From assembly GCA_018401495.1 (NCBI GenBank), contig JAGYJX010000005.1, positions 124,001 to 188,000 of the forward strand: a DNA stretch of 64,000 nucleotides, in the 5' to 3' direction. The stretch's first letter is position 1. Each line of letters starts with the position of its first letter. The notes beneath the pieces are model-generated. The model was not told where the DNA came from and searched no databases. It saw only the letters and a list, made by a program, of their open reading frames with translations. The position numbers were made by a program, and so were the translations under genes. Below are positions 1-8,638 of this stretch, one piece after another. Origin of the DNA: Rhodospirillaceae bacterium (GTDB lineage Bacteria > Pseudomonadota > Alphaproteobacteria > Thalassobaculales > Thalassobaculaceae).

Positions 1-125
1 TCTGTCGTGGCCACAACGCGTTCGACCGCATCGATTATGCGGTCGAACGCGTCCTGGAGTTCCCGGTCGATGGCGTCGATCTCGGCGCGAGCGCGCTCAA
101 AGGCGTCGACCATACCCACAGGCAT
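1..125 (-). CDS. N-terminal fragment of an unidentified protein, cut by the window edge
   Basis: An ATG at 125 opens a frame that runs off the left edge. It begins MPVGMVDAFERARAEID and continues as a charged, probably helical segment through about residue 41. It starts 23 bases after the cheY stop on the same strand, so it is probably co-transcribed with cheY. A CheZ-type phosphatase would fit that position, but too little is visible to identify a family, so no function is assigned. Confidence 0.5.
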   Translation of the reverse strand, partial: MPVGMVDAFERARAEIDAIDRELQDAFDRIIDAVERVVATT

Positions 126-148
126 GCGCCCGCCCCGCGTCGTCCGCC

Positions 149-536
149 TCAGAACTCGCCCAGGACGGCGGTCATCTTGGTCTTGAGGGTGGCCGCGTTG
201 AACGGCTTCACGATGTAGTTGTTCACGCCGGCCTTCTTCGGCGGCAATCACGTTCTCGGTCTTGCTTTCCGCCGTCACCATGATGAACGGCAGCGTGCGC
301 AGCTTCTCGTCGGCCCGCACTTCCTTGAGGAGTTGGAGACCCGTCATCGGTTCCATGTTCCAGTCGGAAATGACCAGCCCGAAATTGTCACGCCGCAGCT
401 TCTGGAGCGCCGTCGCGCCATCCGACGCCTCGTCCACGTTGTTGAAGCCGATCTGGCGAAGCAAGTTGCGAATGATCCGCAACATCGTCTTGTAGTCGTC
501 GACGATGAGCACCGCCATGTTCTTGTCGACCGTCAT
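149..536 (-). CDS. cheY: Chemotaxis response regulator CheY (frameshifted in this assembly)
   Basis: Single-domain receiver that carries the phosphoryl signal from CheA to the flagellar switch. It starts MTVDKNMAVLIVDDYKTM with the acidic pair in VDDY, then the phospho-acceptor region VISDWNMEPMTG, the conserved Thr in IMVTAESK and the Lys in NNYIVKPFNAAT. The frame breaks near 238: the first frame ends at VIAA, and the next frame gives the expected KKAGVNNYIVKPFN and ends at GEF. The length is one base over 129 codons, which fits a single inserted base. The stretch from 537 to 645 upstream is non-coding and holds a possible CtrA site. Confidence 0.9.
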
Positions 537-616
537 AGGTCATTCCCTCCAATCGAGTCACTCGCCCCGGGGCCCGGCGCGCCAGCCCCTGTCGACCCCA
601 AGCTATTCGACACCGG

Positions 617-631
617 TTAAGCGGTGGTAAA
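617..631 (-). promoter_or_regulatory. Possible CtrA binding site upstream of cheY
   Basis: Read on the minus strand the bases are TTTA, seven bases, TTAA, one mismatch from the known CtrA consensus TTAA-N7-TTAA. It lies about 80 bases before the cheY start and overlaps nothing coding. Such AT-rich half sites are uncommon in this GC-rich DNA. The call is an inference from motif and position only. Confidence 0.3.
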
Positions 632-645
632 CGACATGGCAGCGT

Positions 646-1500
646 TCAATTTATGTCCGGCATCTTCTTCCGTTCGGCAATCCGGGTGGTGATGTCCTTG
701 GCCCGAACCGGATCCATATCGGCCAGCACCGGCGCTGTCTTCGAAGCTTTCATGCGCTCGAAGACCTCAAGCAGAACATCCATTTCCAGTTCGTTGAAGA
801 TGCGGGCGGCGTCCTTCGGCTTCATGGTCTCGTAAATTTTGACGAGACCGGCGATCTGCTGCTCTTCCTGCTCATCGTACTTCTTGATCAGCGACTCGAT
901 CTCGGCCTCGAACCGCCTTTAGTTCGCCGATCTTGGTCTCGATGCGGTGCTCGGCCGCGGCCAGCAATCCTTCGCGCTGCTCGATCGCCCGCTCCCGAGC
1001 ATCGAGTTCCTTGCGGCGCTCCGACAGGCTCTGGAGCAGCTCGATCTGCGACTTGCCGAGCGAGAACGGGTCAACCTTGCCGTCGTTCGAGGCCAGTTGC
1101 GGCGCGACGACGCTGTCGCCCATCGCCAACTGCTGCTCCGGCATCGGCGGCGGCAACGGGTTGCGCGCCACGGCCGGGGCGCCGACGGATACCTCCATGT
1201 CGAAGCTGAGCAACGAGGGCAGATCGGTGCGGTGATCCCAGACCGCCCCGACCTTGACTGACAGCACGAGCGCGGCCGCCATCGCGGTCACCGGCAGCAG
1301 GCGTGGCATGTAACGGCGGGACTTGCTCGCCGGTCCAGCCGGCTCGGGCCGGCTTCCGGCCTGACGGGGGCCGCCCGGACCCGGCGCTTGTCGCGGCCGG
1401 CTCGGCGCGCCGCAGCCTGCCGCCGATCGCTCCACCGTGGCGCCGGTTGCGCTGCATCATCCGGCTTCGGAGCTGGTCGTCCTCGACGGTCGTAGGTCAT
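646..1500 (-). CDS. motE: MotE-type flagellar motor chaperone (MgtE-N-like domain), frameshifted
   Basis: Inner-membrane protein of the alphaproteobacterial MotE family, which helps the stator or motor proteins reach the periplasm. After a basic N-terminus there is one hydrophobic segment (PRLLPVTAMAAALVLSVKVG), a proline-rich stretch, a coiled coil (SERRKELDARERAIEQREG) and the conserved C-terminal MgtE-N-like domain with KIYETMKPKDAARIFNELE and VLADMDPVRAKDITTRIAE. The frame shifts near 915; the next frame continues to the stop at 646-648. The N-terminal 60 codons seem to need two more single-base corrections between 1320 and 1480. The ATG at 1500 follows the stop of the DUF6468 gene by one base, so the two are probably translated together. 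Confidence 0.8.
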
Positions 1501-1501
1501 G

Positions 1502-2015
1502 TCAGCGTACGTTCCTCAAGGCGTTCATCAAATCCCGCTCGGCCTGGGAGCGGACATCGTCATGGTCGGGTTCGGCCGGTCGGTCGGCGGCGTGCGGCGG
1601 ACGCTCGGCCCCGGCCGGCCGAGGCACGCGCCGGGGACGCTGGGGTCTCCGCCTGAGGCCGTGGCGCCGGCGCTGGCGCCGAACCCGTCCCCGCTCCGGC
1701 GCTCGACAGCCCGCCCGCCAGACGCTCACCGGCGGCGTCGGCGCGCTGCACCAGGAACGAAAGCTCGTCACGGAGAGCCTGCGCACGGGTCATGGGGTCG
1801 TCGAGCGTGGCTTTGGCCTGCTCGGCTGTCTGCCGGATTCCCTTCAGGCTGGCCTCGGCCCGCCTGGTCGCTTCGTTCATCTTGTCGACCACCGCGTCCA
1901 CCGAGTCGCGGTCGGCGCGCAACGACGCCAGCCGCCGCTGCAGCAGCACGACGTACACGACGGTCGGCACCAGCAGCACGATCAGCAGGATATCGAGCGC
2001 AAGCTCAAGTCGCAT
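1502..2015 (-). CDS. DUF6468-type flagellar cluster protein, frameshifted
   Basis: Small membrane-anchored protein of unknown function commonly found between fliM and motE in Rhodospirillales-type flagellar clusters. It has one N-terminal membrane helix (DILLIVLLVPTVVYVVLL), then a long coiled coil covering about residues 28-100, an Ala/Pro-rich linker and the C-terminus RSQAERDLMNALRNVR. That C-terminus lies in the next frame; a single inserted base near 1575 explains the break. About 170 residues after correction. It starts 16 bases after fliM ends, so it belongs to the fliL-fliM operon. Confidence 0.75.
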
Positions 2016-2031
2016 GCGACCGGCCTTTCCA

Positions 2032-3057
2032 TCACATCTTGCGCAGCCGATTGCTGATGCGCACCGCGATGTTGCCGCTCTTGCGACCCATCTTGCCGCT
2101 GAACAGCGAGACGTTTCCGCACCGCATGTCGATCGTCGAGGTCGGCATCGCGTTCAGCAGGATCCGGCTTCCGGGCTTCAGCTTCAGGACGTCGTGCAGC
2201 GGCATCACGATCTCGTCGAGCACCGCCTCCAACTCGACGTCGGTGTTCCACAGTTCGTTGGCGAGGTGGGTTTCCCAGATCGAGTCGCGCCCGAACTTCT
2301 CGCCCATGAACATCTGCAGGAGCAGTTCGCGGACCGGCTCCAGCGTGGCGTAGGGCAGCATCAGTTCGAGACGGCCGCCGCGGTCCTCCATGTCGATGCG
2401 CAGCCGCGCCAGCACCGCCGCGTTCGCCGGACGGGCGATGGTCGCGAAGCGCGGATTGGTCTCCAGCCGGTCGAACCGGAAGGTCACCGGGCTCAGCGGA
2501 TCGAACGCCGCCGACAGGTCGCTCAGCACGACGCTCACCATGCGCTCGACCAGGTTGCGCTCGATCGTGGTGTACGGGCGGCCCTCGATGCGCATGGCGG
2601 CGGTTCCGCGTCGGCCACCGAGCAGCACGTCGACGATCGAATAGATCAGCGCGGAATCGACCACCAGGAGACCGAAATTGTCCCACTCCTCGGCCTTGAA
2701 GACCGACAGCATCGCCGGCAGCGGGATCGAGTTCAGGTAGTCGCCGAATCGGATCGAGGTGATGTTGTCCAGCGACACCTCGACGTTGTCGGATGTGAAG
2801 TTGCGCAGGCTGGTCGACATCATGCGCACCAGGCGGTCGAACACCACCTCGAGCATCGGCAGGCGCTCGTAGGAAACGAGCGCCGAGTTGACGATGGCGT
2901 GGATGCCCGAGGTGTCGCCGTCACCCCCGCCGGCCTCGTCGAAACCGAGCAGGCTGTCGATCTCGTCCTGGTTCAGGACCCGCGCGGATCCGACCTCCTC
3001 GCCGTCGTCATCCGACATCGAGTCCCATTCGGCCGCGAGATCGTCGTTCGTCGCCAT
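2032..3057 (-). CDS. fliM: Flagellar motor switch protein FliM
   Basis: C-ring protein that binds CheY-P through its N-terminus and FliG and FliN through its middle and C-terminal domains. The 341-residue frame is intact and of normal length. Visible features are the N-terminal VLNQDEIDSLLGFDE CheY-binding motif, the CheC-like middle domain (ALIYSIVDVLLGGRRG) and the C-terminal SpoA-like domain (LKPGSRILLNAMP). I place the start at the ATG at 3057; a GTG three bases upstream is possible. The start lies just downstream of the corrected fliL stop at 3068, which suggests an operon. Confidence 0.97.
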   Translation of the reverse strand: MATNDDLAAEWDSMSDDDGEEVGSARVLNQDEIDSLLGFDEAGGGDGDTSGIHAIVNSALVSYERLPMLEVVFDRLVRMMSTSLRNFTSDNVEVSLDNITSIRFGDYLNSIPLPAMLSVFKAEEWDNFGLLVVDSALIYSIVDVLLGGRRGTAAMRIEGRPYTTIERNLVERMVSVVLSDLSAAFDPLSPVTFRFDRLETNPRFATIARPANAAVLARLRIDMEDRGGRLELMLPYATLEPVRELLLQMFMGEKFGRDSIWETHLANELWNTDVELEAVLDEIVMPLHDVLKLKPGSRILLNAMPTSTIDMRCGNVSLFSGKMGRKSGNIAVRISNRLRKM

Positions 3058-3067
3058 CACTGTCGCC

Positions 3068-3587
3068 TTACTGGACCAGCATTTCCTTGAACAGTACGTC
3101 GCGGACCCTGAACCGGACGGGCGGCGATGTTCACGCGCCGCAACAGTTCCTCGCGAAGCCGGTACATGCCGGCCGAGCCGTTCAGGTCGTCGACCCGCAA
3201 CTCGCGGAGGTAGACCTGAAAATTGTCGACGATCCGCGGGAGCGCATCGTTGATACGGTCGACGTCCTGCGGACCCTCGAGCTCCAGCGCGACCTTGATC
3301 TTCAGGAAGGTCGACTTCCGGCCGTTGGTGTTCAGGTTCACGATCAAGTCGGGAACCTCGAAGAAGAAGGCACGCTGCGGCGTGGTCGGCGCCGGGGCCG
3401 CCGGGGCCGCGCCCTCCTCCGCTGGAGGCGGAGGCGAACTGAACAGACCGAGCATGAAGGCCGCGCCGACACCGCCGCCGATGAGCACAAGCAACAAAAT
3501 CACCGCGAAGATGATCAGCCGTTTGCCGCTGATCTTCTTGCGCTCGGGTGCACCGCCGTCGAGGTCGTCGAGTGTGTCTTCGGCCAT
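3068..3587 (-). CDS. fliL: Flagellar basal body-associated protein FliL, frameshifted at its C-terminus
   Basis: Single-pass membrane protein around the stator and the base of the motor. A basic cytoplasmic N-terminus (ERKKISGKR) precedes a membrane helix (LIIFAVILLLVLIGGGVGAA) and a Pro/Ala linker. The periplasmic domain follows, with DLIVNLNTNGRKSTFLKIKVALE and VDNFQVYLRELRVDDLNG. Near 3114 an extra G moves the true end into the next frame, which gives RDVLFKEMLVQ, the typical FliL terminus, and a TAA at 3068-3070. Uncorrected, the gene would overlap fliM with an atypical tail. Confidence 0.93.
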
Positions 3588-3911
3588 TCCCGTCTCCGTC
3601 CGTCCCGTCCTGACCGCCGCCGTCGCGCCGGAACGCCGTGCAAGACCAGTGCCGACTCCTCGAATCTTACCGGATCGCGGCCGGATTCGGAAGCATGCCC
3701 CTGCGGCACGACGCCTTACTCAGGCTCTGTCCCTCATATGGAGGCGCGCGCCGCGGTTGCGACCGGGACACAGCCGTCCTCGGCACTTTCTGCGGTCACG
3801 GTTGGCTATCGGGGCCGCGAAAGGCGGTTGTTGGCACGATGCCTGCATAACCGTGAGCAACACCGTCGGGCAAGCCGGCGACGACCGACAACTGGGCTTA
3901 CGGAGCAGGCC
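3588..3911. other. Divergent intergenic region between fliL and flgF
   Basis: This 324-base gap separates fliL (minus) from flgF (plus). The flgF side holds a strong sigma-54 site, listed separately. I found no convincing promoter on the fliL side and no credible small gene. Confidence 0.6.
3832..3847 (+). promoter_or_regulatory. Sigma-54 promoter of the flgF-flgG-flgA-flgH operon
   Basis: The bases TGGCACGATGCCTGCA match the -24/-12 consensus TGGCACG-N4-TTGCA at all but one position. The GG and GC elements are exactly ten bases apart. It lies 65 bases before the flgF start. FlbD, encoded at 35.3 kb, is the expected activator. Confidence 0.75.
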
Positions 3912-4640
3912 ATGGAAAACCCGATCTACATCGCCCTGTCGCGACAGACCGCGTTGCGGCGTGAGATGTCGGTCGTGGCGAACAACGTCGCCAACGCCAA
4001 CACCACCGCCTTCAAGAAGGAGGTGATGATCTACCAGGCCTTCGCCGAGAAGACCCCATTCATGCCCCGCCTGGATTTCGTGATCGACCAGGGTACCGCC
4101 ATCGAGCTCGAGCAGGGCGATCTCAAGGTCACCCACAACACCTTCGATCTCGCCATCGACGGGCCCGGCTACTTCCAGGTCGACGACGGCACCGGCACCA
4201 AATACAGCCGCAACGGCACCTTCACCCTGGACGAGCGGAACCGGCTGGTGACCCAGGGCGGCTTCCCGGTCCTCGACACGCAGGGCAACCCGATCGTGAT
4301 CCCGCGCGGCGGCACCGACCTGACGATCGGCCAGGATGGCAACGTCCGGCTCGCCGACGAACTGGTCGGTCAGATCGGCGTGGTGGAGTTCGACGAGACC
4401 CTGTCGCTCCGCAAGACCCGCGACAGCCTGTTCGAGACCGACGCGATCCCGGTGGCCGCGACCCAGAGCCGCGTGATGCAGGGCATGATCGAGACCTCCA
4501 ACGTCAACGCCATCGGCGAGATGACGGCGATGATCGAGATCCACCGCGCCTACGAGGCGGTGAAGAGCATGCTCGACCGCGAGGACAAGCGTCAGGAGAG
4601 CATCATCCAGCGTCTGGCACGACCCATGCAAGGAGCCTGA
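3912..4640 (+). CDS. flgF: Flagellar basal-body rod protein FlgF
   Basis: Proximal rod subunit, 242 residues, full length. The rod-protein signature is near the N-terminus (REMSVVANNVANANTTAFKKE), the core carries DLAIDGPGYFQV and YSRNGTF, and the C-terminus ends with the helical MIETSNVNAIGEMTAMIEIHRAYE. I chose the ATG at 3912 because the conserved protein begins there (MENPIYIALSRQ), although the frame is open far upstream. It heads a four-gene rod and ring operon behind a sigma-54 promoter. Confidence 0.97.
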   Translation: MENPIYIALSRQTALRREMSVVANNVANANTTAFKKEVMIYQAFAEKTPFMPRLDFVIDQGTAIELEQGDLKVTHNTFDLAIDGPGYFQVDDGTGTKYSRNGTFTLDERNRLVTQGGFPVLDTQGNPIVIPRGGTDLTIGQDGNVRLADELVGQIGVVEFDETLSLRKTRDSLFETDAIPVAATQSRVMQGMIETSNVNAIGEMTAMIEIHRAYEAVKSMLDREDKRQESIIQRLARPMQGA

Positions 4641-4728
4641 CGAGCAGTTCCCGGCTGGGAACCGGCGGGGCCGAGGCCCCTAAATCGGAACGGGAATTCG
4701 GCGCGCGCGCCGGCTAAGGGAGATCACG

Positions 4729-5514
4729 ATGCAGTCCTTGAACATCGCCTCGACGGGCATGGCCGCCCAGCAGCTGAACGTCGAGGTCATCTCGAACAAC
4801 ATCGCGAACATGAACACCACCGGCTACAAGCGCCAGCGCGCCGAGTTCCAGGACCTGCTCTATCAGGATCAGCGCCGGGTCGGCACCAACTCCTCGGACG
4901 CCGGCACAATCGTCCCCTCGGGCATTCAGCTCGGCGTCGGCGTCAAGACCGCCGCGACCTACCGGATCAACGAGCAGGGCGCGCTAACCCTCACCGAGAA
5001 CAACCTCGACCTCGCGATCCGCGGCCAGGGCTATTTCCAGATCGAGCAGCCGAACGGCGAGACCGCGTACACCCGCGCCGGCTCGTTCCAGACCAGCCAG
5101 GACGGCACGATCGTCACCCCGGACGGCTACACGGTGCTGCCGGGCATCACGGTTCCCGCCGGCACCCTGAACATCACGATCAACGAGTCCGGCCAGGTGT
5201 TCGCGCAGATCGACGGTCAGGTCCAGGAGCAGAACGTCGGCCAGATCCAGCTCGCCACCTTCCAGAACCCGGCCGGCCTGGAAAACATCGGCAACAACCT
5301 CCTGCTGGAAAGCGAGGCGTCCGGCGCCGCCACCACCGGTGTCCCCGGGGCCAACGGCTTCGGCGAACTGCAGCAGGGCTTCGTGGAAGCCTCCAACGTC
5401 GATCCGGTGCAGGAGATCACCAACCTGATCACCGCCCAGCGCGCCTACGAGCTGAACTCGAAGGTCATCGAGACGGCCGACCAGATGATGTCGACGGTCA
5501 ACAACGTCCGCTGA
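4729..5514 (+). CDS. flgG: Flagellar distal rod protein FlgG
   Basis: Distal rod subunit, 261 residues, the usual length. It has the N-terminal SLNIASTGMAAQQLNVEVI and SNNIANMNTTGYKRQRAEFQ motifs, the core NLDLAIRGQGYFQIE, and the C-terminal FVEASNVDPVQEITNLITAQ ending in a helical tail. The frame is intact. It follows flgF by 88 bases; a purine-rich AAGGGAGATC lies just before the start. Confidence 0.97.
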   Translation: MQSLNIASTGMAAQQLNVEVISNNIANMNTTGYKRQRAEFQDLLYQDQRRVGTNSSDAGTIVPSGIQLGVGVKTAATYRINEQGALTLTENNLDLAIRGQGYFQIEQPNGETAYTRAGSFQTSQDGTIVTPDGYTVLPGITVPAGTLNITINESGQVFAQIDGQVQEQNVGQIQLATFQNPAGLENIGNNLLLESEASGAATTGVPGANGFGELQQGFVEASNVDPVQEITNLITAQRAYELNSKVIETADQMMSTVNNVR

Positions 5515-5554
5515 CGCCGCCTGACTCCGCCGAACGCGACCAGGGAGACACGCC

Positions 5555-6524
5555 ATGAACCGCACCGTCCGCACGATCGCCGCCGCCGCCATCGCCGCAG
5601 CCCTCATGGGCTCCGGCGCGGCGCTGGGATCCAACGCCGACACGCTGCCGCTGATCCTCAAGCAGCGGGCGATCGTCGACGGCGACGGGATCCACCTGTC
5701 CGACCTGTTCGCCAACGTCCCGCCCGACCGCGACGGCCGGGTCTCCGACTCCCCGGCCCCTGGCGCTCGCCAGGTATTCGGTGCCCGGCAACTTCTGCAC
5801 TACGCGCGGTCGTTCGGGCTGCCCTGGCGCCCGCGGGACGCAAAGGTCTACGCCGAGGTGGTGCGCGACAGCGCGCCGGTCTCGCCGGATCTCGTTCGAG
5901 CGGCGCTGGTTCGCGCACTCGAGCCGCAGCGCCCGGGCGACGACTTCGAGGTCGAGAGTCTTCAACCGCGACCTGCCGCTGTTCGTCGCCGCCGGCTCGG
6001 TTCCGGAGATCCTGGTCCGCAACGTCGCCTACGATCCCCGCTCGAACCGGTTCGACGCCTCGGTCGCCCTGGTCGGCAGCGACGCCTCCCCGGTGGTGGT
6101 GAGCGGCCGCGTCGAGCCGATGGTGGAGGTCCCGGTGCTGATCGGACACGCCATGCCCGGCGAAGTGATCGCGGACCGCGACATACAGTGGACGCGGGTC
6201 GAGGCCCGGCGCGCCGGCCTCAACACGGTGACCCGGATCGAGGATCTGGTCGGCAACACGCCGCGCCGCCCGATCGCCGCGGGCCAGCCGATCCGGATGA
6301 GCGACGTCCTGCCGAACTTCGTGATCAACAAGGGCGACCTGGTAACGGTCATCCTGAAGAGCGGAACCATGATGCTGACCGCCCGCGCCGAAGCCCTGCA
6401 GAAAGGGGCGGTCGGCGACGTCATCCGGGTTCGCAACAACCAGAGCCGCAAGGTCCTCGAAACCCGAGTGATCGCCGCGGACACGGTGACCATCACCGGG
6501 CCGCAGGTCGCGTCCGTCAACTGA
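5555..6524 (+). CDS. flgA: P-ring assembly chaperone FlgA, frameshifted
   Basis: Periplasmic chaperone for P-ring (FlgI) assembly. It starts with a Sec signal peptide (MNRTVRTIAAAAIAAALMGS). After an N-terminal domain comes the SAF/ChapFlgA domain: VLIGHAMPGEVIADRDIQWTR, then GNTPRRPIAAGQPIRMSDV and the C-terminal MLTARAEALQKGAVGDVIRV. One base is inserted near 5953; after it the frame VFNRDLPLFVAAGSVPEI resumes. About 322 residues after correction. Confidence 0.93.
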
Positions 6525-6561
6525 GAGCAACAGCGCACAACGCGCTTCGGAGGATCCAGAA

Positions 6562-7350
6562 ATGATCGCCCGCCAGCACTCCGCCCGCCCGCACTCCGCC
6601 AGCCGCAGCTCCGTCCGCCCGTTCGTCGCCACCCTCGCGGTCGCCGCCGCGCTCTCCGGCTGCGGCGCCGTCGATCGGCTCGCCAACATCGGCCAGGCGC
6701 CGGAGATGTCCCGGATCGAAGACCCCACCCGGAACGCCGGGTATCAGCCGGTAACGATGCCGATGCCGGCCCCGGTGGTCGCCACGCGCCAGGCGAACTC
6801 GCTCTGGCAGGAGGGCAGCCGGGCGTTCTTCAAGGACCAGCGCGCCAGCGACATCGGCGACATCATCACGGTGGTGGTCTCGATCAACGACAGCGCGGCG
6901 GTCGACAACGCCACCACCCGGTCTCGCGCCAATTCCGACGCGGCGCAGCTGGGCGGCCTGTTCGGCTTCGAGAACAACCTCGCCGACGTGTTCCCCGAGG
7001 GCGTGACCGGCGACAACCTCCTCGACCTTGGATCGACCACCAGCAACGTCGGCTCGGGAACGGTCGACCGTGGCGAGGAGATCAACCTGCGGGTCGCCGG
7101 CGTGATCACGCAGAAATTGCCGAACGGCAATATGGTCGTCTATGGCCGGCAAGAAGTGCGCGTCAACTTCGAGGTCCGCGAGGTTGTGGTCGGCGGCGTC
7201 ATCCGCGCCGCGGACATCACCTCCTCAAACACCATCAGCTACGACCAGATGGCGGAGGCCCGCATCTCGTACGGCGGCCGCGGCCAGATCACCGATGTCC
7301 AGCAGCCGCGCCTCGGCAGCCAGGTGCTCGACGTGATCATGCCGTTCTGA
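6562..7350 (+). CDS. flgH: Flagellar L-ring protein FlgH
   Basis: Outer-membrane lipoprotein that forms the L-ring, 262 residues, intact. The N-terminus carries a lipoprotein signal ending ALSGCGAVDRL, so the lipidated Cys lies within the LSGC lipobox. The FlgH core shows NSLWQEGSRAFFKDQRASDI, GDIITVVVSINDSAAVDNAT and the end QVLDVIMPF. Last gene of the flgF operon, followed by a terminator hairpin. Confidence 0.97.
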   Translation: MIARQHSARPHSASRSSVRPFVATLAVAAALSGCGAVDRLANIGQAPEMSRIEDPTRNAGYQPVTMPMPAPVVATRQANSLWQEGSRAFFKDQRASDIGDIITVVVSINDSAAVDNATTRSRANSDAAQLGGLFGFENNLADVFPEGVTGDNLLDLGSTTSNVGSGTVDRGEEINLRVAGVITQKLPNGNMVVYGRQEVRVNFEVREVVVGGVIRAADITSSNTISYDQMAEARISYGGRGQITDVQQPRLGSQVLDVIMPF

Positions 7351-7415
7351 GGAAGCCGGGTTCTCCGGTCCCCTGCCTGCCCTTGCGTCTCCCCGCAATG
7401 GGGGCCGGAATCGGG

Positions 7416-7441
7416 AAGGCCGCCCCTCACGGGGCGGCCTT
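7416..7441. terminator. Hairpin terminator between flgH and dksA
   Basis: A perfect 11-base-pair inverted repeat (AAGGCCGCCCC and its complement) with a TCAC loop. It lies between the convergent flgH and dksA stops and could serve both strands. The T-run is short in both directions. Confidence 0.65.
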
Positions 7442-7476
7442 CATCGATTCTGACCGGTCCGATGGAGCCGGGCGTG

Positions 7477-7893
7477 TCAGTCGTCGCGGTGGGTCCGTTC
7501 CATCCGCTCGTGCCGTTCCTGCGCCTCCAGGCTCAGCGTCGCGATGGGACGCGCCTCCAGCCGCCTCAGGCCGATAGGCTCGTCGGTCTCCTCGCAGTAT
7601 CCATAGGTACCGTCCTCGATTCGCTTGAGGGCGGAGTTGATCTTGCTGATCAACTTGCGTTCCCGGTCCCGGGTCCGGAGCTCGATGGAGTGCTCGGTTT
7701 CGAGCGAGGCCCGGTCGGCCATATCCGGTTGCTGAAGGTTCTGTTCGGTAAGGTTGCTGAGGGTCTCGTTGGCTTCCCGCACCAGCTCGGCCTTCCAACG
7801 GAGCAATTTCTGCCGGAAATACTCCAGCTGTTGCGGATTCATGAACTCTTCATCGTCCGACGGCTTGTAGTCCGGCGGCAGGGTCACGCTCAT
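7477..7893 (-). CDS. dksA: DksA-family RNA polymerase-binding protein without a full zinc site
   Basis: RNA polymerase secondary-channel regulator that works with ppGpp in the stringent response. The start at 7893 gives the conserved MSVTLPPDYKPSDDEEFMNP and a 138-residue protein. The coiled coil contains REANETLSNLTEQN and the acidic tip region DMADRASLETEHSIELR. The C-terminal globular part has YGYCEETDEPIGLRRLEARP. Only one Cys is present where E. coli DksA has four zinc ligands, a variant known in Cys-poor DksA proteins. It is flanked by fliX, so stringent control of motility is conceivable, but the neighbourhood alone does not show it. Confidence 0.95.
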   Translation of the reverse strand: MSVTLPPDYKPSDDEEFMNPQQLEYFRQKLLRWKAELVREANETLSNLTEQNLQQPDMADRASLETEHSIELRTRDRERKLISKINSALKRIEDGTYGYCEETDEPIGLRRLEARPIATLSLEAQERHERMERTHRDD

Positions 7894-8023
7894 CCCCTTC
7901 CTCCACGCGGGCTCGACGGCATTCGGAAACGGAGGACCCGTAACCGAACGAGCGCGGAAATTAGGGAGCGGCCTGAACCGCTTCGGTGGGATGAAACCCT
8001 GGATATCCGCGCCGCGCGACGGG

Positions 8024-8441
8024 TTACACGCTTCGCTCAAACTTCGCAAGCTCGACCCGTGCCCGAAGCTCGATCTCATCGAGAATCTCGGCCAGCTGCG
8101 GATCGTCGATCGCCTCGCGCTGGCGGCGGACAGTGTCGGCAAGCTCCTGCAGGCGGTCGCGCGGAATCGAACCGGCAGAGCAGTCCGTGCCGGATGTCCT
8201 CGAGACGGTCGAGCATCAGATCGGCGCGCTGTCGCGCCCGGCGGGCGTTGCCGGCACGGTCACCGACTTCCTGCACAGACAGCACGGAGTCGACGGACTG
8301 GATGCCGCTCGGCCCGGCCGCCGGCCCGGCCTCGGCGGTCTCATCCAACAGTTTGGAGAAATCGCTGCTGCCCGCCTTGGCAGACTTGCCGGCGCGACGG
8401 ACACCCGAAATCCCGGCACCTTTGGTGGACTCGACCTTCAT
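8024..8441 (-). CDS. fliX: Flagellar assembly regulator FliX, frameshifted
   Basis: In Caulobacter, FliX couples basal-body assembly to the activity of FlbD. The N-terminus is MKVESTKGAGISGVRRAGKS. The middle shows VLSVQEVGDRAGNARRARQR and LMLDRLEDIRHGLL. Near 8183 an extra base moves the conserved C-terminal half into the next frame: IPRDRLQELADTVRRQREAI, then DDPQLAEILDEIELRARVEL. About 138 residues after correction. It lies divergent to flgI, with the flgI sigma-54 site in the gap. FlbD is encoded at 35.3 kb, so both partners are present. Confidence 0.9.
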
Positions 8442-8563
8442 GATGCTTGGCGACCTCGGTCGAACGAATGGAACGGGCGATCGGCTCGGATTCGCATACC
8501 AGAGCTTATATCATGCGCCGCTGCGCATTTCGACGCCACCCTCGGTGTCCCTCCCGGCAAAGC

Positions 8564-8579
8564 TGGCACGCTTCTGGCA
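8564..8579 (+). promoter_or_regulatory. Sigma-54 promoter of flgI
   Basis: The bases TGGCACGCTTCTGGCA carry a perfect -24 block (TGGCACG), and the GG and GC elements are ten bases apart. The -12 block is TGGCA, one base off TTGCA. It lies 60 bases before the flgI start. Confidence 0.65.
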
Positions 8580-8638
8580 TTAAGTTTGGCGAGGCCGGGG
8601 TGACCCGGCAACACCGACCGACCTCGGGGACCAAGACC

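Noticed and set aside
1792..3090. A 432-residue open frame on the plus strand opposite fliM
   Set aside because: It lies fully antisense to an intact fliM, has no motif, and owes its length to high GC content.
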